Both the position numbers and the translations under genes were made by a program. From NCBI GenBank assembly GCA_964035545.1, contig OZ037769.1, forward strand, positions 11,167,133 through 11,231,132: DNA of 64,000 nucleotides, given 5' to 3'. The notes under the pieces were generated by a model. It was not told the origin of the DNA, searched no databases, and saw only the letters and a program-made list of their open reading frames with translations. Shown one piece after another: positions 1 through 10,200 of this stretch. The first letter of the stretch is position 1. Each line of letters begins with the position of its first letter. Source of the DNA: Bugula neritina. Lineage: Eukaryota > Bryozoa > Gymnolaemata > Cheilostomatida > Bugulidae.

Positions 1-1263
1 GGCATGAATGAGATGATTGTGAAACGTAGGTTAGGTGTTATAGCAGAACTGATAGAAGAGTACAAGCTGTCATTAAAAATACATTTAGTGAAATCAGCTG
101 AGAATTGGGCGGATGCTCTGACACGGGTGAGTTCAGCATGGCTTAGTAAGCGAATAACCTGTGCAAGTGCAGGTGTGACAACTCCTGATGTAGCTGACCT
201 GAAGGATGAAATAGCCAAGCTGCATGGAATGCATCATTTGGGCATTGAAAGAACATTTTATTTAGCTAAATGTAAATTCGCAGGAGGCATAGACAAGGAG
301 TTAGTTGAAAGAGTAGTTAAAGAATGTGCTGTGTGTAGGAGCATTGACCCTTCTCCAGTGCAGTGGGAAAGAGGAGTTCTGGAGGTCAATGAGAATTGGT
401 ATAGGCTGGCAATGGATGTGAGTCATTATAATCGTGTACCATACTTGACTATTATCGACTGTGGCCCAAGTAGATTCGCTGTGTGGATAAAGTTGCAGAA
501 TGAGACTGCTGACTCTGTGGTAAATCAGCTACTAAAGGTGTTTCAGCAACGTGGTCCACCGACAGAGTTACTGTCAGACAACGGACCATGTTTCAGAAGT
601 GAAAGTTTGGAACAGCTACTTAGGCAATGGGATGTACAGCACATATTTAGCTGTGCTTATAGAGCATCTGGGAATGGTGTCATAGAGCGCAATCACAGGA
701 CTATAAAAAGAATGGCAGCTCGAACTAGATCTTCAATAGAAAATATGGTATTTTGGTACAACAACACCCCAAATAGTAACAATGTAGTACCCTCACAAAG
801 TTTATACAGCTATGATGTAAAGCTGCCTAAAGTATCACCATCAACAATAGGCAAGCCCACAGACATTACAAAAAACCCCTACAATGTAGGAGACAAAGTT
901 TATGTAAAACCTGTGAATTCTAAATGCACAACTGCATGGCCACAGGGCATGATTACCAGGGTTGTGTCAAACACTGCGGTGATGGTAGATGGTATGACAC
1001 GACATATAAGTGATGTCCGACTGGCTAATGCAGGGAGCAGGGAAAGTGGTGACATTTCATCCAGTACAAAACAGCAATCTCAGGTACATGGAGACATTGA
1101 AATTAACCTGAGCCTAGATAATGCTGATGAGGATGCAGATGCAAATAGAGTTGTGGATGGTGAAAATGTTGAGGAAGGTGAAAGTGTAGACGAAGTGATT
1201 GATCGACCAGTAAGAGATAGACGGCCACCTAGGTGGTTAGCAGACTTTTATGTAGATGACTAA
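1..1263 (+). CDS. Ty3/gypsy-like retrotransposon Pol, C-terminal part (RNase H end plus integrase)
   Basis: The frame is already open at the window edge, so the N-terminal part of Pol (protease, reverse transcriptase, most of RNase H) lies outside. The first Met is at position 4 and is not a real start. Numbering from it, residues 23-41 look like the end of a gypsy RNase H (ENWADALTRV). An H2C2 zinc-binding domain follows: H74, H78, C108, C111. The integrase core has D138 (LAMDVSHY), D192 (LSDNGP) and E228 (VIERNH), giving a D-D-35-E spacing typical of retroviral and LTR-element integrases. The C-terminal about 60 residues are acidic and end WLADFYVDD. The reading frame has no internal stop to the TAA at 1261-1263, so this copy looks young. 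Product: DNA integration of the element's cDNA. Confidence 0.9.
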   Translation, partial: GMNEMIVKRRLGVIAELIEEYKLSLKIHLVKSAENWADALTRVSSAWLSKRITCASAGVTTPDVADLKDEIAKLHGMHHLGIERTFYLAKCKFAGGIDKELVERVVKECAVCRSIDPSPVQWERGVLEVNENWYRLAMDVSHYNRVPYLTIIDCGPSRFAVWIKLQNETADSVVNQLLKVFQQRGPPTELLSDNGPCFRSESLEQLLRQWDVQHIFSCAYRASGNGVIERNHRTIKRMAARTRSSIENMVFWYNNTPNSNNVVPSQSLYSYDVKLPKVSPSTIGKPTDITKNPYNVGDKVYVKPVNSKCTTAWPQGMITRVVSNTAVMVDGMTRHISDVRLANAGSRESGDISSSTKQQSQVHGDIEINLSLDNADEDADANRVVDGENVEEGESVDEVIDRPVRDRRPPRWLADFYVDD

Positions 1264-1311
1264 ACGTTTTTTCTTTTTGTTTTATTATATATCTGTTTGA
1301 TCTGATAAGAT

Positions 1312-1321
1312 CAGGGGGAAA
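1312..1321 (+). promoter_or_regulatory. Putative polypurine tract of the LTR retrotransposon
   Basis: A purine run (CAGGGGGAAA) lies about 50 bases after the Pol stop and directly abuts a TG dinucleotide. This is where the plus-strand primer of an LTR retrotransposon is expected. Confidence 0.6.
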
Positions 1322-1531
1322 TGTAATGTGCATGACATTGCATCATGCAGTTGTGTAACCGTTTTGTAAATATTATTATAGCTGTTGTGTGGTTTTCCTT
1401 TATGTCCTAAATTCCTTCATCTTTGTGGTTTATATAATATATGTTGTCTGTCTTAGAAATGTGTTCGTAGTGATTAGTTGTGCTTTCAAAATAAAGATAT
1501 TTCAGTGAACTTTAAGTATAATATTATTACA
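1322..1531 (+). repeat. Putative 3' LTR (about 210 bp)
   Basis: The segment begins TGTAATG directly after the polypurine tract and ends with ATTATTACA, giving the TG...CA ends of an LTR. It contains an AATAAA polyadenylation signal near 1490. The 5' LTR is outside the window, so the right boundary is inferred from the terminal CA only and could be off by some tens of bases. Confidence 0.5.
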
Positions 1532-1727
1532 ATAATAACATTCATATAACATCAATTTTAATCATAATCATAATGATTTGCCAATAAGAAATATAATTAT
1601 ACTTCATGTTTATGGTATGTTAATACCTTCATAATGTCTAATTTTATCAAACTACTACAATTAGCAAATTAGTATTCATATTCACTCTAATATTCAGCAT
1701 TGAAAAAATAATGAGCTGCTATTTAAT

Positions 1728-1900
1728 AATTACTATTAGTATTAGTAATTAAAATTAGTATCACTATCAGTATTACTACAACTATTAAAATAGTAATAGT
1801 AACACGAACGGAAATAGTACTACTATTACTGTACTATGTCTACTAGCATTAGAGTTAGTATTACTATTAGTATTACTATTAGTATTAGTATTAGCGTTAC
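1728..1900. repeat. ATTAGT/TACTATT irregular simple repeat
   Basis: Degenerate runs of ATTAGT, ATTACT and AGTAAT. The same sequence type recurs at 45830-46150, 49525-49680 and 49850-50000. Confidence 0.8.
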
Positions 1901-2146
1901 AAAATCAAAATGAAAATGATTAAACTCCAACTGAAACTGAGTTTCGTAAAACGCTTGTTAATGTTATTAATTATTAGTGAGCTGTTGGGTGCAAATATTA
2001 GTAGTACTAAAGCTCTTACTCGGTTTCTTTCCAGTTATCACAAGCTTAAATATGACAATAATTATAGTAATTTTAGTTTTTGTAACATAAATTAAAATTT
2101 AATGTAAAGTTGCTGTTGAGCACACGCCAGGTTTGAACGAATCAGT

Positions 2147-2311
2147 CTATAAGCAGCTCCGCGTTGGGGGTGATTGAGTGCAACAGTTTAAAATTCTCGC
2201 GTTTGGAGTTGGGGGTTCCAAATCCATGTGCCAACTCGATCCCTAACTTCAAACTCAATAATTCTAAGCTACTGCATTCATTCACACCCCCAACTCGGAG
2301 CTGCCTATAAA
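2147..2311. mobile_element. Foldback MITE (about 165 bp, near-palindromic)
   Basis: The left arm starts TATAAGCAGCTCCGCGTTGG. The right arm is its imperfect inverse complement and ends CCAACTCGGAGCTGCCTATA. Similarity runs on into the interior (the AATTCT and GTTTGGAGTT blocks), so nearly the whole element can form one hairpin. No coding capacity. Superfamily not assignable from the ends alone. Confidence 0.75.
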
Positions 2312-2894
2312 ACATTTCGTTTTTTGAACGCCTTTTAAAATTAGCTGGAGCTCCAATATGCAGCTTTAGCTATAAGAAATTATAATCGATATATTCCACT
2401 CCATATAGGTTTTCATTTGACTAGACACGTCAGCTAAGTTTTTGACCCACGTGTTCAGCGATTGGTTTAGTTTGTGGCATGAAAAGACAACTCCATGCTT
2501 ATTCACAATGCTTGCAGAACTAGCATTATTATTTATCATTATTTTTAGACTTCAGTAACTCATGTAAGGCAGGCAACGAATAGTTCATCACTTACAATTT
2601 TAACTTTAAGAATACAAACATGGCTGCACATGCTGTATAACTAATACATACATACCACGGTATATTATCATAATTATTCGCCTTCCTAGAAAAATATTGG
2701 ATTGCCTGTTTCCAACCACCAACAGTCAGTTGATGCCATAATTTGGTAAACAAAAGTGTATTATGTTATTAATAATACAATTAAAATCTATTTGCATTCA
2801 TGCATGTTAACATACAATAAAAATAGGCTTATATTATTTTGAGCTGTTGGCCATGATTTCCAAAATCTATGTTGGTTTGGCACATACTGTAAAG

Positions 2895-3168
2895 CAGGGG
2901 TGTCCAATTTTTTGTAGCGAGGGCCACTTAAAAATTGTAAAATTTAGCTTGGGCTGGGGGCCACAGCATTAGCAGTTTTCAAATTATATTATTTCAAATT
3001 CCTAATAATCATTACACAATAAAGTCTCAATAATTACTGCAGGCTGCTTGTTTTTAGCATATATTAAAATAAAACGTTTAAAAGATGGTTTTTCTACTCT
3101 AATTAATATATGTGTGCAAAATAATTTAATCTGTTATGCCTATGAGGGCCAGATAAATATAGGCCGTA
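2895..3168 (+). mobile_element. hAT-like non-autonomous element, copy A
   Basis: Begins CAGGGGTGTCCAA, a terminus typical of hAT/Charlie-type elements. The interior matches, in inverse orientation, the element at 56920-57160 (shared blocks around ACTGCAGGCTGC, GATGGTTTTTC/GGTGGTTTTTC and TTATGCCTNTGAGGGCCA). The right terminus is missing here. Confidence 0.7.
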
Positions 3169-4202
3169 GAGTGTGTATGGAAGGTAAAGAAGTTGTTTAC
3201 ATTCAAATACATTAATTATATAGCAACAAAACCAAACTTTAATGTAACCTAGCCATGTGTATTATTTAAATCTAGGATTGTAGGCATGATGCAGCAGCAC
3301 AATACAATATATACCTGTACTACAAAAAGGCTTGCACAAACACAGGAATCTGCACAAAGGTAAACTGCAAACTAATATTTTACTGCAATAAAAGCTGTTT
3401 GTGCTCCATTATATATATAAATACAAAAGACAACAGACAAAAAGGTGGAGGGAAATAAATTTTAAAAAGACCTATTTGAGCATTTTGAAAAGAAGTTGCT
3501 AAATATTAAAAATAGTCTCTATCACACAAGAATAGCAATATAAAAGCTAATAAAAATAGAAACATAGAGTATATACTGTGAGAGCGACAGGAAACAAATA
3601 GCACTACAAAGGTGTAAAACTGGGGAAATATTTTTATAAATAAATAACTTTTTACTCAATACTAACAATTGGTGCACATAATATGAGATAAGTGTACATT
3701 ATTAAAGTATATAAAAAATACACAAGTCATCAGTGGGGGGGGGGGGTTGAACCCTAATGCTTAGCGGTGTGCAGTGAGATTTTATTCACTGTACCACCAG
3801 ATCAAGTAAAAGTTCAGTCTAGCTAGGCAAAGCCTCCCTCGGCTTATAACTTATTAACTTTAACTAACATGAAACAAGATAGCAGTAAAGTTGAAAATAC
3901 AAGCTGCAGAAAGTATAGTGGCGGAGAGCAGCTTCATTATAACCACAACAAACAGTTAGTTTATGATATATCTGGCAGGTTATAACACTAGTCAACTATT
4001 GGGATGGGTTGTGGCTGCATTAGATTTGTCACATTAGTATACATACTACGAATGTCACTAGCCGTATTGTACGTATATATTACTAGCATATTGTAGCTGT
4101 ATTACTAGTGTATATCACTAGTGTATTGTCTATATAATAGAACTACTTCACATGGACTTTACATCATCAGTCCTCAGCTGATTGCTGAACGAATCCTGCA
4201 CT
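3169..4202. other. Non-coding stretch downstream of the PLAT-ankyrin gene
   Basis: AT-rich sequence with no supportable coding exon. It holds the tRNA-like SINE remnant at 3733-3806, including a G tract, and otherwise nothing I recognise. The 3' UTR of the minus-strand gene must lie in its right part. Confidence 0.6.
3733..3806 (-). mobile_element. tRNA-derived SINE remnant
   Basis: On the minus strand the sequence reads like a tRNA head: a box-A-like GTGGTACAGTGAATA, then a box-B-like GGGTTCAACCC that runs into a C tract (the G tract at about 3735-3747 on the plus strand). Too degenerate to be a tRNA gene. Confidence 0.5.
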
Positions 4203-7200
4203 TCAGCTATTGTCTACTTCATATCTAATCCTGTCCAGTAATGTCATGTTACCAGACGACAGCTTCCTCTGCATATCGGCGTATGCTTTCTGTTTCGCTT
4301 CTTTTTCCTCCTTGATTCGAGTTTCCTTTCTCAAGTCAGCAACTGAGTCGCTGTCACTCTCATCATCCTCTCTGTGTCTAGACACAGCTCGTCTCTCCTT
4401 ATCATCTACCCATGAAGAATCCTCATCTTTTCTATTAAAACACATGGAGAGTAAATAAATCAAAATTACAACCAGCTTTTTTTATGAAAATCTCATTTTA
4501 ATAATGACCTTTATGATATAATTAAATCTGTATCCAATAATTTTTCTACATATTCAAAAACATCACAACTGTTTTCTGCAGCAAAATGTACATAAGTAAA
4601 TTAGTATTGATGGTGCAATCTTAAAGCAGAGAGGCCCGATTACATATTTATGCAGTATTACAACTTGCAAAACTATCTTGGCTACAACCCAAATACGACA
4701 CCAGAGTTGTCTACCCAATTGAATAGAATATAATACATTCAGTACACACATGTCCAGCTAGTCACTATCAAAGTCATCATGATTAGATACAGAAGTTACC
4801 ATGGCAATTATATAATCAATTTGAATTTGATACTGTGTAGTTAATGATTGTGGGTGACTGTTAGACTGATTCTTGTATTAATTTATAAATTCATACAGCT
4901 GAAACAATATGATATTATATTGATATAACTAGTTCACCAGGTGTCAGAGTTAATCCGAATCTTTATTAAAATATTTGAGTGAATCATTAAGTATCAAAAA
5001 TGATTATTTCGATCTTACATTGTTCAATCTCACAACAAGGAGTAACTTTGATGTTTAATACATGCGACATGGTAGCCTTAATTGTCTTCTCAATTAGCAG
5101 TATGTATAGCATGTGTTCCAAACTTTTAAACTACCTCAGTGATTAATGTGTATTGCAGCAGCTAAGAGCAACATGTAACAGCAGCCATTAGGGTTTTTAT
5201 GTCTAATTATCACTGAGCCAAAAGCAAATTTAGCAGCAGATGTTTCAGAAATAATTTAAAGCATGTCCGCAGAAAATGTGCTATAAAATCAATTTTCTTG
5301 GGAATACAACTCTAGAAAAATATTCATGCTGTAGCTAAAATATTTCTGCAGATTTTAAAAGAACATGAAGTTTATTAGGCAGCCCTAAGTTTAGGCAGCA
5401 TAAATATTCTACAACAGCCATTGCAACCCACCCTCCAATTAGCAAGGATTCTAGGCTAGTTCTTTTGCCTTCTAGATTATTGATACAGGTACGGAGGAAG
5501 TTAGCAATGTCATCGTGTCCATTATTTTCAGCCATGTCTACTGGCGTCCGTCCAAAATCATCCTCAACACTGAGTCGCGCCCGGTTAGCCACCAGCCACC
5601 GGCATGTCTCCATATTACCACTAAAACATCCATATAATAGCACATGTTAATATACATAGTAGCTTCTCCCAAGTTATGTGTAAAACGTCACAGGAGAAAT
5701 AAGCTACCAATAAAAATATAAAATGTGGTCAGCAAAATAATCAACAAGTGAGCTGAATATAAATTATACCTCCAACTGCTAGCAGGTTTTAGCTACCAAA
5801 ACTCACACGATTTACAATTTGAGCATTAGAGTGGGCGCTGACAAGTGTTATCATATATCTATATTATAATTTAAATGATTCCAATTTCCTATTTTTAGCA
5901 AAGGTAACAATTTTAGTCAGGCAAAACTTCGTAAGCAAGGATGAATTAGAGAAAAGTATGCATAAGATGCACACCAGGAAAAATGACAAAACAAAACTAC
6001 ATAAATAAAAATATGTAGGGAATAAGAAGTAAAGGAGCAAAAGGTGCTAATGTATACACAACACGACAATGTATAATAAATAAAAACTAAACTAAATACT
6101 TTTGTGGCCAGAATTGTGCAGAAAAAAATCCCCTCATAATTTAGATGAAGCAGCTAGAGCAAGCGTGACAAGAGCAACACCATAACATCTTTCTAGTCAC
6201 AACACATTTGCTATTACTACTTTGACCCAACTAATCATCATATACCTCATGGCAGCCAGGTGTAGAGGGGTCTTGTTGTCATCAGTCTGACTGTTGATGG
6301 AGGCCCCCATAGCCACCAGCACCATCAAACAGTTCACATGGCCATGCATGGCTGCTCGGTGACACGGCTCGTAACCAGCTTGGTCCCGGATGTCTAGTGC
6401 TGCCCCGGTGGCTGCCAGGAACTGAACTACATCCTTGTTACCATGGTTACTAGCCAAATGCAGCGCAGTGTTCCCTCGATCATCTACGGCACTACAACAC
6501 GCACGTACAATGTAGTACTCCGGTATACAAGTCTTCAAATACAGACGTGGATGCAGTTTATAGGAAACACTGAATATTGGTTAATGAGTTGGTCAGATCT
6601 AGCTGACAATATCCAGTCTATGTTAGAGATAAACATCAGAGATAACGCAGACAAGGGTGTTGTGAATTTATATTCCTATCAATCATATTGTCCAACAGTA
6701 CTTAGGTAAGTGAATTAGTGTAATTTACTCGTAAGCAATCTTTGAAATAAAATTATTAGATTGATAAAACAACACCTTAAATATGCAGTCTATGTTATTC
6801 CTAAAATTTGAATCTAAATTTCTTCACGAAGTCATGGGTTCGAACCCTGACAAAGGCCATTGGTGATGTTAGGAAGAGCATCCAGTCAAAATTGCTCCTG
6901 TGCTACATATGAAAAAGTCCTTAACAAAAACTCTTTCCATTAGGGTTCTCACAGGGATAGCGACTATAAACTTGGGTGAGTTTTTTTATAGTAGATAATT
7001 TTACATCACAAAGCAAGGTGAAAGTCTGGCAAGTTAAACGAATCACTCTCTTATTTTTTACACACACTGTGATACCCAAATACCCATTACCAAGAAGCTT
7101 GAGAAATATTCAATTTATCCAACTCTAAGCAATTACAGTTTCAAAATATGATGCCTGGCAAAAGTGAACAAGACAGTCAAATAGTTTTAAGCAGTTTTCA

Positions 7201-10200
7201 AATATGAAAAATACAATTTAACAATTTTTTACTTAAACATCTTTAAAACTTTTTTTTCTTTTGCATATAACTCTATATATGTAAATTGCAACGCCTCGAG
7301 TGATGTCCAAAAAAAAGATGCCACAATTCATGACTACATGCTATAGTCAATACATACTCTTGCAGTTCTCTGTTGTAATCCAGAAGTTCCTTCACTCTGG
7401 TTATGTTACCAGACTTTGCTGCCTGGTGAATAGTTGGTCCCTTCATGATGTCATTAGTGTGCAACGTCTCTTGCTGTTTAGCTTTATCCTGTTCAAGTCG
7501 CTGTCTCTCCCTCTCTGCCCTTTGCCCTGCCTAAAGACATCAATGTAGGGTACGTAGACGTCAATGCAGTGATCTATCTGTATCATATCGACAGAGTATA
7601 AATATGATATTTTCTCCACATCACATATAGTACATTATGAACATAGAAATAGTATCAAAGACATAAAATAGGCAGTAGAAAGTTATAGAACAGCATAATG
7701 GTGCAATAATCATTAAGATGTCTAGTACTACCTGCTATATTTGAATTTTTAATTTTACTTTTACCACAAAATTATGGTAAAACTAAAATTAAAAATTACC
7801 ATAACATTTTAAAATTAAAGATTCTGAAAACATGAGTAAATTGTGTATTGATCACACTAAATAAGGTCTTGATCATACTGGTTGAGAATACGATACTCGG
7901 AATACAAGAAACATGTGGGTGAGAGTAGGTATACCTTAAACGCTTCCAATCTATCTTGATCAGTAGATGTATTCTGTGAAAGAACTGATTGTTCTTCAAA
8001 TATAGCCGTATGATCCTCACTTCCTGTAAGTGTAGATTCGCTCCTCCTACTTCCTGTAGATCGTTTGGCAGAGTGTAGAGTGACGTCTGATTCAAAGTCC
8101 TCGATGTTACTGGGTGACCGCCGGCCACGAGGCTCTCTCTAAACACAAACAGAAGAGATATTTCCTTGAGATGTGGGAGTTTGCTTCATTTTTAATTTTT
8201 TGCTTCATTTTTCCTTGTTTGCTTTCATTCTTAGCAATAAACTGCTACACCTAAACTACTAGTGCTACTGCAGCACTAAACATATTACCTCTCTGAATAA
8301 CTATCAACGTTGGTAATGTTACTAAGCAGTAAGCCTATTGCTACTACAACCTAATCAACTTCACCACTATTGTGCTATGCTTTGTTCATGCAAGGGCAAA
8401 ACAAACAGCAGTAGACAATTTTCACAAGTTTGATCTCTGTAATTTAGTTTTTAGGAGTTGGCTTCTTTTTCAGGGACCAAAGTATAAAATTATGGTAAAA
8501 GAAAATTAAAAATAATTAAATCATCATATGCCTTTTTAGCTTTAGCACAAACACATTAGTTTCAGTACTGATATATGACTAGTTAAACTAATTGACACGA
8601 ATTCGCTTGTCTAAAGACAAATTCAAAAATGTCAAGGCATTAGTTTGCTTAGTAGAGTGAACAGTGCTATTCTTCCCCGCATTGCCAAATTAAAGGGTGG
8701 GTTCCCAGAATTAAAGGGTGGGGTCCCAGATTGAAGGTTGATGGTGAACCTATTAGGAGCTAGGTGAAAATAAGACAACTTACTGTCTTATCTGATGACT
8801 GAACAGCAAAGGGTTCTTGCTTTCGAACTTGTTTTCGGTCAGAAGCTGGCAAAGACGGGGCAGTTGAAGAATCACTCGGCAGCGAAACACCCGTCTCATT
8901 CCGTGACTCGCTGCTTTGAGTTGTGCCATTCCGTAGATGAGTAGAAGAGACAGTAGAGCTGTGTGAGCCGGAGACTGAAAACAGGAGCCACCCTCGTTGG
9001 TGATTTACAAACTACACTATTTTATACGGATCTAACATGCAGTCTAGAGCATTTTACAACACCATATTAGCTTTATACACATATTTATCTGGTTAGCTAA
9101 AAGTACGTAAAGAGCTAGAAATTTAGAAATATACCTGTAGAATGTCGAGGAGTATTTATTTTTGTAACACTCTCAATAGCCTCAGCATCTTCTCCGTCAT
9201 CAAGTTCTTCCTCTTCCTTTTCATCAACACCATCATCTAAAGTAACAAGTGATACGAATTCTTGACTGGTAAACAGTAGGATAAAGCAGAAGCTAGATTT
9301 AATTCAAAAATTAAATTAATTAAAAAAATTAAAAATAATTAAAAATTCACAAAGTAATATAAAATTATTGTAGTCTGATGAGTTGGTCAAGAAAGTGAGT
9401 GTTTTCAGAATATTCAATAATTGGGTCACTACTTCAACAATAAAGTCACTACTCTAACTAGAAAATGATGTGTAGACTAAAAAAATTTAAATATTGCCAT
9501 TTTCTACAGAGTAAACCCAGAACAGTTACACACCTTTTTCTAATTTCCTGAAAGCTGATACAGAGAGTTCCCTTCGAGTCATCTTATCATCAGACATGAC
9601 AGCCAGCCACTTCTTGCACAGGAATTCATAGACTTCCTCTCTATGCTTATCATATACTGACACACTGTCCAGAAACCATGACTCATCTACACGAATGCAG
9701 ACATTAGCAAATACAATACAGCCACATATTGTAAAACCTTCAAATCTCTATGACCTGCATGTCGCTAAGAACTACCAGAACAAGTTTGCGCTGAAAAAGT
9801 TGAATAGGGAATCAGTAATGAAATGGTGAAAGTCTTATACCTTGCACTTCTGCTGTAAACAAAAACTTTGAAACAAGTTTGATGATTCTAAAAGGCGCAA
9901 CATTTGGCACACTGTAGAGGGATGTTCTATAGCGTGTGGTAAAACTGACATTTCTCAAAATATGTAATATGCTACAACTTATGCGATATGTAATGTAATA
10001 TGTTTATTCTCTCTATCTTGTAATATCCTTCCTCCATCTCGTAATATACTTACTCTCTCCATCATATAATATACTTATTCTTTATATCATATAACATACT
10101 TACTCTATCATATAATATACTTACTCTATCATATAATATACTTACTCTATCATATAATATACTTACTTTCACTATCATGGCCAATCGCCACCTTCTTCAG

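Noticed and set aside
1910-2095. 61-codon reading frame
   Set aside because: Chance frame beside a simple repeat, with no homology.
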